Shown in pieces: positions 6,952 through 14,905 of a stretch of 64,000 nucleotides of DNA (within the stretch, counting starts at the first letter, position 1; every line of letters begins with the position of its first letter). The notes below the pieces were generated by a model. It searched no databases, was not told the origin of the DNA, and worked only from the letters and a program-made list of their open reading frames with translations. The DNA comes from Acididesulfobacillus acetoxydans (GTDB taxonomy: Bacteria; Bacillota; Desulfitobacteriia; Desulfitobacteriales; Desulfitobacteriaceae). The position numbers and the translations under genes are program-made. The stretch lies in assembly GCF_900016645.1 (NCBI RefSeq), contig NZ_CDGJ01000005.1. The stretch is one strand, 5' to 3'.

Positions 6952-8069
6952 ATGTAGACATAGAGACACGACCAAAATTGCGACCATCCAAACTAAAACT
7001 TACCCCACGCAATAATGTAGAATTTTGGTTGGAGTGGGACCCTTCCCCTGGGGGGAAATTTATCCCCCAAGGAGAATTACTTCAGTTCGAGAAAGATTTT
7101 CGGATACTCATAAAAGCTGCCAGTTTGTTGCAATACCCTCCGTCTCGCGCTAAAGAGTTTTTGCAAGGGAATGAATACGACCTGTTCCAAAAAGTAAATG
7201 GCAATGGCCTCAATAACCCGGAAAGCCCGCTACTGCATTTTTGGGAACGGTACGGGCCACCCTTTCAGGTAAAAGGAAACCGCATGCCCCTCAGTTCCCT
7301 AATTGGGACAGCCCAATGGGTTCAGGAAATTTTAGACATTTACCAACGCATAACCGCACCGGAACGAGCAATGCCGCCAGCCGTTGGATTATTACGGGAT
7401 GATTTCATGGCAACAGCCTTCGCCTATGAAGCAGAACACCGGGATAAAATTCCTAAGTATTGGATCAAGGTGTATACCGCTTTCTTCACTGAAATGCCCC
7501 AAACCCAATGGATACCCTCTGATAAGTTCCCCCGTCCAAGAGTAAAAGGTTCTGAAGAGTATTGGTCAAAACTCCCTTTTGTGCTACCTCATCCCCCTTG
7601 TGAAATGCGAACCCCATCGAGGGAGGATCTTAAAGAATGGCAACGCAAGAACCTAATTTTTAACATTACCCATTATTTGTCAAAGCAAAGGGTGTCTTTC
7701 ACTGTGGGGAAATCGCTTCAACTCAAAGGGTATTTGACCGATCTTTTGTCTTGCTTTCTTTTAAACACACTGGAAACAATAGAGGGATTGAAACCCAAAA
7801 GACTTTGTGAGTGTGGTTGTGGTGAATCGGTGTATGGTTCAGGAAAATTTGTTAACCGCAGGCACTACGAGAAAGCAAGAGATTCTCGCCCTGATAGAAA
7901 AATAAAGTCTGGGCTCCGTACTAAGAAAATTAGGTTGGAGATTACTGAACAGCAACATAGGGAGCTGTGTAAGGAGGTAGATGATCTATTTAAGAATAAT
8001 AATTCTGAGCAGTACATCCGAGAGAAGATCGAATTACAGTTGAGAGACATAAAAAGAGCCGGGAAATAA
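6945..8069 (+). CDS. Unknown zinc-ribbon protein of the element, 374 aa
   Basis: The only rightward gene of the element, starting GTG within the tandem GGGGTGTACA repeat. The first 290 residues have no recognised motif but are rich in Trp/Tyr/Pro. Near residue 285 there is a Cys cluster CECGCGESVYGSGKF followed by NRRHYEKA, a zinc-binding pattern like those at the C-terminal end of CGNR-type and several phage proteins, then a basic helical tail. It is not a tyrosine or serine recombinase. Having its own promoter and opposite orientation next to the tRNA, it may be a cargo or lysogeny gene. A hairpin overlaps its end. Confidence 0.6.
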   Translation: MYNVDIETRPKLRPSKLKLTPRNNVEFWLEWDPSPGGKFIPQGELLQFEKDFRILIKAASLLQYPPSRAKEFLQGNEYDLFQKVNGNGLNNPESPLLHFWERYGPPFQVKGNRMPLSSLIGTAQWVQEILDIYQRITAPERAMPPAVGLLRDDFMATAFAYEAEHRDKIPKYWIKVYTAFFTEMPQTQWIPSDKFPRPRVKGSEEYWSKLPFVLPHPPCEMRTPSREDLKEWQRKNLIFNITHYLSKQRVSFTVGKSLQLKGYLTDLLSCFLLNTLETIEGLKPKRLCECGCGESVYGSGKFVNRRHYEKARDSRPDRKIKSGLRTKKIRLEITEQQHRELCKEVDDLFKNNNSEQYIREKIELQLRDIKRAGK

Positions 8070-8083
8070 CTCCCGGCTTTCGC
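8051..8083. terminator. Terminator hairpin after the zinc-ribbon gene
   Basis: An eight-base-pair stem AGCCGGGA/TCCCGGCT (8057-8064 with 8071-8078) overlaps the stop codon. The T-run is short on the plus strand and better on the minus strand (A5 at 8051), so it may work in both directions. Confidence 0.6.
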
Positions 8084-8120
8084 CTTGCCCTGTCTATTCC
8101 TTTTTGAGCTCGTCCCCGTT

Positions 8121-8142
8121 GTGGTCAAATTTAGTGGTCAAA
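8121..8142. repeat. GTGGTCAAA direct repeats, probable att arm sites
   Basis: Two copies of GTGGTCAAA (8121-8129 and 8134-8142) at a 13-bp spacing lie between the element and the tRNA gene. Repeats of this form are often seen beside attachment sites of Gram-positive tyrosine-recombinase elements as arm-type integrase sites; that assignment is inference from position. Confidence 0.4.
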
Positions 8143-8155
8143 ATGCTTCATATGT

Positions 8156-8192
8156 AAAATAAAGGAAGCGGGCTTTCTTCAAACCCGCTTCC
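8156..8192 (-). terminator. tRNA terminator
   Basis: A nine-base-pair GGAAGCGGG/CCCGCTTCC stem followed on the minus strand by a TTTATTTT tract, 14 bases after the 3' end of the tRNA gene. Confidence 0.8.
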
Positions 8193-8205
8193 CATAAGGG
8201 CTATT

Positions 8206-8281
<76 letters not shown>

Positions 8282-8378
8282 AAACAAAATCTATTATAAC
8301 GCAACTCACGAGAATTGCAAGACCCAATCCGGTTCTAACTCCCCCAACTTGATCGTAGACATTAGTGGGGGGGATCTC

Positions 8379-9161
8379 ATGAAAAACACACCACTCGACC
8401 CGGAAGTTTTCTATGTCCAGAAACTCTATTACTTTTTCTTTCTTATCACTTTGTCCTTCATGACTGGGCTGATCTGCGGCTGGCGTTTTGGCTGGAAGGC
8501 AGGGGTTTTGGCTTTCTTAGTTGGTCTTGTCCTTTCTTATCTGGCCATGCTGTTCAAGAAATCTTTCGCGCTGCCGGACAGGAAGATCGTCGCCAAGCGT
8601 ATGGCCAAGGAAATCTCCCAGGCTGCCAGCCCTTTGGTGATCGCCCGCTTCGCCAGTCAACTTTACTATTACCTAAAAGAAAAGGACAGAGCGATCTCCT
8701 TGCTGGAACAATTTTTGCCCAGTTCCGATCCCTTGGTCTGTGCCACCCTGGCGGAGATTCATCTCAGGGAGGGAAAAAGCCGCAAAGCCCTGTCGGTCCT
8801 GCACGACAACCCTTATGCCCTGGCCAATCCGCTGTTACTCGCCACCCAAGCTCACATCCTGCGTCAGAACGGCAAGACTGCGGAAGCTGTCAAACTTTAT
8901 GAACGTTCTCTCCGCCTGGCGAAAGGCGCCGGATTTCCGCACAACGGCGCCCATAGACTGACTCAGGCTCTCTTGACAATAAGTTATACGGCGAGTATTC
9001 ATCACGCCCTGGCCGACTGCTTCCTGGAACTGAAAGATACCGCCGCAGCCAAAAAGCATTATCGAGCCGGAAACCGCCTCTTGGTCGATATTTCCCTCTG
9101 GCGTTCCTCAAAGCCCAGGTTATCGCGCCTTTCCGCGAAATCCTTTACAAAATCCAGCTAA
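8379..9161 (+). CDS. Membrane-anchored TPR-like protein
   Basis: I start at the ATG at 8379, which has GGGGGGGAT in front. The 260-residue protein has two closely spaced hydrophobic segments near residues 18-60 (YYFFFLITLSFMTGLICG and VLAFLVGLVLSYLAMLF), so a membrane hairpin. A soluble part follows with TPR-like helical repeats (DPLVCATLAEIHLREGKSRKAL, LLATQAHILRQNGKTAEAVKLYERSL, HHALADCFLELKDTAAAKKHY). TPRs mediate protein contacts; the partner is unknown. It stands alone, upstream of a repeat array. Confidence 0.75.
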   Translation: MKNTPLDPEVFYVQKLYYFFFLITLSFMTGLICGWRFGWKAGVLAFLVGLVLSYLAMLFKKSFALPDRKIVAKRMAKEISQAASPLVIARFASQLYYYLKEKDRAISLLEQFLPSSDPLVCATLAEIHLREGKSRKALSVLHDNPYALANPLLLATQAHILRQNGKTAEAVKLYERSLRLAKGAGFPHNGAHRLTQALLTISYTASIHHALADCFLELKDTAAAKKHYRAGNRLLVDISLWRSSKPRLSRLSAKSFTKSS

Positions 9162-9302
9162 TCCCCTATTCTTTTCTCTATTTTCCCCGTTCTAAGTTCC
9201 CTATTCCAACAAAATTCATTGCGTCTTTCCATTATAATGTGACTAAGCTATTTCATCCGCTAAGATCGGACAAACACCCGAAAATATAGACGAGATAAAA
9301 GA

Positions 9303-9498
9303 CATACAAGTAATATGGAGAATACAGGAAACACAAGTAACACAAACACAAGCAGCACAGGAAATACAACAGATACAAGAAATACAAGAAATACAAAAGA
9401 TACAAGAAATACTAGAGACACAAGAGACACAAGAGACACAAGAGACACAAGAGACACAAGAGACACAAGAGACACAAGAGACACAAGAGACACAAGAG
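9303..9498. repeat. 9-bp satellite, nine perfect GAGACACAA copies
   Basis: Nine exact tandem copies of GAGACACAA occupy 9415-9495, preceded from about 9303 by degenerate units of the same 9-bp period (forms such as AATACAAGA and GATACAAGA). All three plus-strand frames stay nearly open; one frame would encode Arg-Asp-Thr repeats that run in frame into the following small gene. The stretch 9162-9548 otherwise holds no gene. Confidence 0.9.
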
Positions 9499-9548
9499 GT
9501 ACGGAGTACACTAGGAATAAAAGAGATATAGGATCGGAGGTATGCCAA

Positions 9549-9779
9549 ATGCTGCCAAACAATGATGAGGCCTTGCGTTTTTTGCGTGAATTCGAGGTTT
9601 CCTCCCGAGACTACCTGAAGGAAAAAGGAGTCGGCGAGCGGGAAATAGCCAATGCGCAGCTCGACATGCAGTGGAATCTGCTGCACACGATCCTGCAGCA
9701 GCATCCTTTGCCGGTGCGCCGCCGCCAAGCGGGTCCCCGACGACCCGCGTCCAGGAAAGCCCGGGCCACAATTGCCTGA
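9549..9779 (+). CDS. Small helical protein, 76 aa
   Basis: The start ATG at 9549 has a GGAGG site eight bases upstream, so the in-frame satellite upstream (which would add Thr/Asp/Asn/Arg repeats) is probably not translated. Residues 5-50 form a helical, charged stretch (ALRFLREFEVSSRDYLKEKG, then IANAQLDMQWNLLHTILQQH) followed by a basic tail rich in Arg and Ala. The family is not recognised. It converges with the terpene-cyclase-like gene, 13 bp away. Confidence 0.5.
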   Translation: MLPNNDEALRFLREFEVSSRDYLKEKGVGEREIANAQLDMQWNLLHTILQQHPLPVRRRQAGPRRPASRKARATIA

Positions 9780-9792
9780 TTTTTTCCGGCGT

Positions 9793-11361
9793 TCAAAAGG
9801 CAAAGCGTAAATATTTCTCCCAAGCTTGTATCACTGTTAAAGCCGTGGCCAGCGGTTCTTCATAATTCCAACCCTTGGCATAAATTCCTCGGTAAGACGG
9901 TCTAAATGACCCGGCAGGCTGTTGCTCCCCTATCAGCCGTTCTACCCCTTTACCCAAGGCCTCTTTTTCGCCCCGTTTCCCCGGGTAACCGACGGCCGAC
10001 AGACCCAAAGCGGTCTCCGCCACGGATGAACCCCAGGATCCGTCCGGGTTCTGCGCCGCCCAGAGAAAATCCTGCGCCTTGCGGCGGGCCAGAAGTATCT
10101 TGCGCGCTCCTGTCCAATTTTGCCAGTTGAATCTCCATTTTCCTAAAAGCTCGGCCAGTTGCGCCGTTCCGTAAATCGGACCCTCGAACCAGACGGAATC
10201 AAGAGCTCCGCTGGTTTTCTGTTTTGTCAGGAGCCACTCCAACCCCCGGACCATGGTTTGATACGCGTCGCGGCTGCGATGCCGCCCAAGGGCTTCAAGA
10301 ATATGAAGAGTCACATCCGTGCTCCGGATGTAGACCGGAAAGCCGCACTCCAAATCCGGCGGTTTTCCCCTGAAAGAGGGAAAAGTGCCCCAACTCCCAT
10401 CCCGGTTCTGCAGGCGTTTGAGAAGTTCCACTCCCTTGCGGCTTTCCGGCGAAGCGGATAGGCCAAGCAAAGCCACCGCCGTATCATCCAAGTCCGGTTG
10501 GGTATAAGGTGAAGTACTGCCATAACTGCCGTCGGCATATTGCCCGCTTTTAAGCCGCCGCTCCGCTTGCGCCAGGAGTTCTGCCTCTTCTCGGTCGCGT
10601 CCCCCCATGATGTTCAAAGCCCAGCCTACCGACCAGTTTTGCAGATGATCGAAAGCCGGCCAACTCCCATCCCCATACTGCTTGCGCACGAGCCACTCTC
10701 CCGCCTTCCCGACTTTGTCACCGGCAAAGCGCCAGCGTACCAACGCCAGGAGGGCCAGGCTCGTTGCCACAACATCCTCTGACCAAGAGCCGTCGCCCAT
10801 CTGAAAATCCACTAAATACTCAGCGGCAGGGCGGATGCCCTGGCTTTCGTTCGAGGCCAGGAGGGCGGCGGCGACAACGACCGGCCGCCCGTAAGCGGGG
10901 AGTTTCCTCAACACGGCTTCGCGCAGGATCCCGGGTAAGGCTATTTCCTCCGGGGTTGGACCTTCCAGCCCGGGTACGACTTTTTGACCCAGGGAGAGAA
11001 TCATTTCTGAAAACTGCCGGGCCCGGCTGAGGAGCACCACTCGGCTGAGCCAACCCCCTTGGCCGCTTTGAGTCACAGCCTGAACCAGGCGGGAAATTTC
11101 CGGGTCAGGGGAATCCCCCGGATATTTTCCCCATCCCTGACCTTGCCGCTGTTGCCTGAGCCAGGTTATACCCCGTTTCTCCGCTCCCCCGAAATCCCGG
11201 CCTACGGTCAGCAGGGCCAAGACGGCAAGAGCCGTCGCCCCCGGGCTCGCCGAAACCCCATGAGCCTCGTCCAACTTTCCTGACAGGATCTGGCGCATAC
11301 CGGTGAATACGAACTGCCGGGCCTGGGCCACGGCCTTTTCCACTTCTCTTTTCTCGACCAT
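9793..11361 (-). CDS. Class II terpene cyclase-like protein (squalene-hopene cyclase family)
   Basis: A 522-residue protein made of alpha/alpha repeats. It has several QW-type motifs (MGDGSW near 190, YGDGSW near 230, QNRDGSWG near 320, QNPDGSWG near 440) and, at residues 290-295, DLDDTA, the DxDDTA motif that protonates the substrate in class II cyclases. Downstream DVTLHILEALG and PIYGTAQL match conserved squalene-hopene cyclase segments. Family members are usually about 630 aa, so the N-terminal part is shortened. No prenyl synthase gene is nearby, so the substrate (squalene, a shorter polyprenyl, or a sporulene-type precursor) is open. Start ATG behind GGGGAGGTCCGC. Confidence 0.75.
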   Translation of the reverse strand: MVEKREVEKAVAQARQFVFTGMRQILSGKLDEAHGVSASPGATALAVLALLTVGRDFGGAEKRGITWLRQQRQGQGWGKYPGDSPDPEISRLVQAVTQSGQGGWLSRVVLLSRARQFSEMILSLGQKVVPGLEGPTPEEIALPGILREAVLRKLPAYGRPVVVAAALLASNESQGIRPAAEYLVDFQMGDGSWSEDVVATSLALLALVRWRFAGDKVGKAGEWLVRKQYGDGSWPAFDHLQNWSVGWALNIMGGRDREEAELLAQAERRLKSGQYADGSYGSTSPYTQPDLDDTAVALLGLSASPESRKGVELLKRLQNRDGSWGTFPSFRGKPPDLECGFPVYIRSTDVTLHILEALGRHRSRDAYQTMVRGLEWLLTKQKTSGALDSVWFEGPIYGTAQLAELLGKWRFNWQNWTGARKILLARRKAQDFLWAAQNPDGSWGSSVAETALGLSAVGYPGKRGEKEALGKGVERLIGEQQPAGSFRPSYRGIYAKGWNYEEPLATALTVIQAWEKYLRFAF

Positions 11362-11510
11362 GCGGACCTCCCCACCGTTAACACAACTTCCATATTTATA
11401 CTATGGTTTATGTTAAGGTGGGGCACAAAGTGTCACCGAGTCTTACGGGACCGGAACCCCGAACCTCCCTATGGCGGCTGAAGCCAGGGGCATACGGCTA
11501 AGCCTCTTGG

Positions 11511-11963
11511 TCATGATCCCGGACGCACGTGGCGGCGAATCTCATCCCGGGCCAGAGCGTCACAGCGATTGTTAAAGGCATTGTCGGCATGGCCTTTGAC
11601 CTTGAGCCACTCAACTTCATGCCTCTGGGCCTGAGCCAGCAGGTCCCGCCAAAGATCCGAATTCTCCACTGGCTTTTTCTTAGAATTGAGCCAGCCGTTT
11701 CTAAGCCAACCGGCAAACCAATTTTGGCGAAAAGCATTGATCAGGTAAGCGCTGTCGCTGTAAAGCCGCACCCGGCATGGTCTCTTCAGCGTTCCCAGCG
11801 CCTGACACGCCGCCGTCAGTTCCATCCTCTGATTGGTCGTCGCCGCCTCATATCCTGACAGTTCTTTCTCCCGCCCCTCATAGAGCAGAATGGCGCCCCA
11901 GCCTCCGGGACCGGGATTTCCGGAACAGGCGCCGTCGGTATAGATTTCCACCGTCGTCAGCAT
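11511..11963 (-). CDS. rnhA: Ribonuclease HI
   Basis: Cleaves RNA in RNA-DNA hybrids. The protein has the RNase HI signature: YTDGACSGNPGPGGWG at the N-terminus (first catalytic Asp), the catalytic Glu in TTNQRMELTA, Asp in LYSDSAYLINA and the C-terminal H/D in KGHADNAFNNRCDALA. Length about 150 aa is normal. I start at the ATG at 11963 (MLTTVEIYTDGA), with AAGGGTGAG upstream; GTG at 11969 is an alternative. It lies 24 bp downstream of the acetyltransferase gene. Confidence 0.92.
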   Translation of the reverse strand: MLTTVEIYTDGACSGNPGPGGWGAILLYEGREKELSGYEAATTNQRMELTAACQALGTLKRPCRVRLYSDSAYLINAFRQNWFAGWLRNGWLNSKKKPVENSDLWRDLLAQAQRHEVEWLKVKGHADNAFNNRCDALARDEIRRHVRPGS

Positions 11964-11993
11964 GGCCACTCACCCTTCGTCTACACCAGCGGC

Positions 11994-12521
11994 TCACTCA
12001 TCATCCGCCCCATTTTTTTCCTCCGCCGCCACATCCGTTGTCCTGCGGACTGCGTCACTTTCCGTTTCTCCGAAATCATAGATGACGGCCACCTCATCAC
12101 AGTTGGGGAACTTGACACAGTTAATACACTCTTTCCAAACCTTCTGGGGCATCTTCTCTTTATCGACGCGATGAAAGCCGCAGCGTTCAAAGAAAACCGG
12201 GCTGTAGGTCAAAGCAAAGACCTGGTCGCAGCCCAAAGCCTGGGCTTCCTCCGTTAAAGCGGCGACAAGGGTCTGCCCGACATGCTTTCCTTGTTCTTCC
12301 GGAGCTACGGCCAAAGCCCTAATCTCCGCCAGTTTTTCCCAAATAATGTGCAAGCCGCCGCAGCCCACAATTTTTCCATCCTCTTCCGCCAATAAAAAGT
12401 CCCGGACACTCTCGTAAAGTGTGTTCCGCGAACGTGGCAGCATGAGACCTTCCTCCGCAAAATGGTTGATCAGGGAGAGCATGTCCTCCACATCCTGAAG
12501 TCTGGCCTTGCGCAATTTCAT
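11994..12521 (-). CDS. GNAT N-acetyltransferase, ArgA-like
   Basis: A 175-residue single-domain GNAT protein. The acetyl-CoA-binding segment is EIRALAVAPEEQGKHVGQTL, and LPRSRNTLYESVRDFLLAEEDGKIVGCGGLHI precedes it. The ending KMPQKVWKECINCVKFPNCDEVAV with paired Cys is characteristic of the short ArgA-type N-acetylglutamate synthases annotated in Clostridia (EC 2.3.1.1). The role in arginine synthesis is inferred from this family resemblance; no arg genes are adjacent. The acidic tail after residue 150 is poorly conserved. Confidence 0.75.
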   Translation of the reverse strand: MKLRKARLQDVEDMLSLINHFAEEGLMLPRSRNTLYESVRDFLLAEEDGKIVGCGGLHIIWEKLAEIRALAVAPEEQGKHVGQTLVAALTEEAQALGCDQVFALTYSPVFFERCGFHRVDKEKMPQKVWKECINCVKFPNCDEVAVIYDFGETESDAVRRTTDVAAEEKNGADDE

Positions 12522-12525
12522 CCGT

Positions 12526-13077
12526 TCAATTCCTTTCCCTTTTAGCCGTCAGCAAGTATTCACCGAGCGGGACGTATTTTCGCCGCCCCCGCTCCACCAC
12601 ACTTTCCATCAATGCAAACCCCCGCACCTCGTCGGTTCTAATCGGCACGTCCCTAACCCGTTGCGCGTCAAATCCCCGGATTCCCCCGCTGGCCAAAGTT
12701 ATGTGAGGGCGATACGGCCGACCCTCAGGCGGATATCCTTGTTGGGCCAAGGCCCGATCCAGCCGGCGCTGCAGTTGCACCAGGCCGGTGCTCTGCACAC
12801 CCGCCCACAAAATCCGGGGCCTTTGCAAATTGGGAAAGACCCCGAAACCCCCCAGCCGGACCGTAAAGGGCACGCCCGACTCCGCCGTCACCGCCAAAGC
12901 TTGTCCGATGCCCGCCACTGCTTGGGGGCTGACCTCCCCCAGGAACTTCAGAGTCAGGTGTAGATTGTCTCCGGCCCGCCAATACCCCTCGACGCCCTCA
13001 TTGCGGAGAATTCGCTGCCAGGTAAGCAGTTCGCTCAGCGTTTCTTGGCTCCAATTGATCGCGACAAAGACTCTCAT
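12526..13077 (-). CDS. thpR: RNA 2',3'-cyclic phosphodiesterase
   Basis: A member of the 2H phosphoesterase (LigT) family of 183 aa. The two catalytic motifs are visible: HLTLKFLG near residue 40 and HITLAS near residue 126. These enzymes open 2',3'-cyclic phosphate ends of RNA; some also ligate tRNA halves in vitro. It starts ATG behind GGAGGATGAGCT and is followed after four bases by the acetyltransferase gene, so the two are co-transcribed. Confidence 0.88.
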   Translation of the reverse strand: MRVFVAINWSQETLSELLTWQRILRNEGVEGYWRAGDNLHLTLKFLGEVSPQAVAGIGQALAVTAESGVPFTVRLGGFGVFPNLQRPRILWAGVQSTGLVQLQRRLDRALAQQGYPPEGRPYRPHITLASGGIRGFDAQRVRDVPIRTDEVRGFALMESVVERGRRKYVPLGEYLLTAKRERN

Positions 13078-13478
13078 AGCTCATCCTCCGCATCGATTAT
13101 ATTTAGGGCGCCGTCCCCTTCGCGGCTCCAGGGCCTCCTACCGGCCAGGCCCTTTCCTTCGCCCTTTCCTTCGCCCTTTCCTTCGACATCTTCTCTCCTA
13201 ATTCCTGCCTCACCCTTCAGGGAGACTGCAAAGTCATTCCATAAGCCGATCTATCCGACTTGACGCACCGTTTTAAGCCTGTCCGGCGAATAAATCCGAC
13301 TTTGACGAGACTCTGCCCCACCCTTCCCATTCGTCTTCTTTCCGGGTTCGATCCGCTCGCTTTATTCTTGCACCTGGCCGGCTCTTTCTATGCCAAACCC
13401 TGTCTTGACTTTTGAGACCCCGGCGCCAAGAAAGGACTTGAAAAGTCTCCTCGCAGCCCAACCGCCCCCTACCGGGAT
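13078..13478. other. Intergenic region with 12-bp triplicate repeat
   Basis: About 400 bp without a convincing gene. It contains three perfect tandem copies of GCCCTTTCCTTC at 13149-13184. Open frames across it lack ribosome binding sites and recognisable sequence. Nothing else is seen. Confidence 0.7.
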
Positions 13479-14687
13479 TCAAGGAGAAAAACTTCCGCTC
13501 AAATTCTCCAGCCGTTCCTTCTGCCAGCCTTCGGGCAGGACCCAGATAGGAAACTGCTCGGGAGCCTTAAGCCAACAATGCCAACGACGCAAGTCCTGTT
13601 CCCATTCCGGCAAGGTCAGCCACTGGACGCGCCCGTCCCACTCCAACCGTCGCCCCTCATCATCCGTTACAGCGGACAGCAACGCGCTTTTCTCTAAAAC
13701 AGCGGCGAGGATCAAACTTAGGCTCGCCTCTGACATCGGTCTCTCCAGCACCGGCAAGACGATGCTCATCTGTCCGTCGGCCGCAAAATAATGCCACTGC
13801 CCGAGCACGGTCACCCAGTTATGCCCCCGCTCCGCCGGAAGCCAAGGCCATTCCCAGGCCTTCCCCCAAAGCGTGGAGACGACCCCCGCGCTCTGGTACA
13901 GCCAAAAACCGAGCAGGTCCCGTGCTTTCAGCAGCCCGCGCTCCTCTAACCCCCTCAGCTGAATTATGATTTTATCGACCGACTGGCGGAATTCCCGGTT
14001 AAGATGGCCCGAAGCTTCGACCCAGCCCGCTTTCTGCCACAATCCCATCAACTCGGGATCCTTTTCCCATTTTGCTTTCGTCCCCAATTCAAACTTCTTT
14101 CCCCTGCGCACAATCTCGGCAATCTCCAGGTGACCCCACAGGAATGCGATCTGCTGGGCTTTCAACACGCAGCGGATCCCTTCGATCCCGGCAAAATAGT
14201 CCCGGACAACCTCCAACTGCTGGCGAGCCACCGGATTGAGCCCCTGCCCCCAGGTCCTCCAAGTGGGGCGCAGTTCACCCAGAGTGGGATAATCGCTCCC
14301 GCCTGTCCGTTGCTCCGGCACCAGATACAAACTGGGGGTCAGTCTCTCCCGCCAGTAAACCGCCCTGGCATTCAGCACTCCCCCGATTTTTCCCATCGCC
14401 TCCAGGAAGAACGGCGAAAAATCCGGCGCCACAAAGTAGATCACGGTTTTGGCCCCGTTACTCAAGCGATTTCCCCACATCACGCCGGCCAACAAGAGTT
14501 CCTCTTCCCGGGGAATGGCGGCACTGGCTACGATACCGACGCGCAAAGCCGTTTCTCCCGCTTGAAAATAGGCGAACTTGTTCGGCAGATGCCAAGCCTT
14601 CTTTTTCTCTGACGGGCACTCCTGCCAGTTCCTCGCTACAAAAAGATCCGCGTGCTCGTCCCACGTTTGACCCCAGTCACTGTTCAC
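13479..14687 (-). CDS. Uncharacterised protein, about 402 aa
   Basis: A Trp-rich soluble protein without signal peptide. A GGGGGAGG site sits just before two starts; the GTG at 14687 has proper spacing. The N-terminal half has alternating strands and helices (ALRVGIVASAAIPREEELLLAG, KTVIYFVAPDFSPFFLEAMGKIG), possibly a nuclease-like or Rossmann-like fold; the middle is helical with YFAGIEGIRCVLKAQQIAFLW. I recognise no family motif or catalytic site. It stands alone between intergenic gaps, so its context gives no hint. Confidence 0.6.
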   Translation of the reverse strand: MNSDWGQTWDEHADLFVARNWQECPSEKKKAWHLPNKFAYFQAGETALRVGIVASAAIPREEELLLAGVMWGNRLSNGAKTVIYFVAPDFSPFFLEAMGKIGGVLNARAVYWRERLTPSLYLVPEQRTGGSDYPTLGELRPTWRTWGQGLNPVARQQLEVVRDYFAGIEGIRCVLKAQQIAFLWGHLEIAEIVRRGKKFELGTKAKWEKDPELMGLWQKAGWVEASGHLNREFRQSVDKIIIQLRGLEERGLLKARDLLGFWLYQSAGVVSTLWGKAWEWPWLPAERGHNWVTVLGQWHYFAADGQMSIVLPVLERPMSEASLSLILAAVLEKSALLSAVTDDEGRRLEWDGRVQWLTLPEWEQDLRRWHCWLKAPEQFPIWVLPEGWQKERLENLSGSFSP

Positions 14688-14758
14688 AGGCATCCTCCCC
14701 CAGCGTTATTCATATACATGTTTACGCTTCCGGGAAAGGCAAAATACCTATAAATACC

Positions 14759-14784
14759 AAAAAGACCCCGAAAATCGAGGTCTT
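14759..14784 (-). terminator. Terminator of the Mo-enzyme operon
   Basis: Stem AAGACC/GGTCTT with an inner CG pair, followed on the minus strand by a run of T, about 120 bases after the nrfD-type gene. Confidence 0.75.
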
Positions 14785-14905
14785 CCCGGCCGGGGCAAAG
14801 ATTATGGCGCACCAAGAATTGTGGTGCCGGCGAGGCCTTTGCCGGCGCCACAGCGACCCCGCCGCCCAGCCCCGACCCGTTAAACAGTGGCAGGGCCGGT
14901 TCGCC

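Noticed and set aside
6945..8069. Integrase identity for the 374-aa element gene
   Set aside because: No catalytic R..H..RH..Y set of tyrosine recombinases or serine recombinase motif is visible.
9243..9803. Minus-strand frame with Cys-Val-Ser repeats across the 9-bp satellite
   Set aside because: It is the complement of the GAGACACAA array; there is no ribosome binding site, and the plus-strand 76-aa gene has a proper start.
13273..13482. Minus-strand 69-codon frame after the 402-aa gene
   Set aside because: Basic, low-complexity product, no ribosome binding site and overlap with the end of a real gene.
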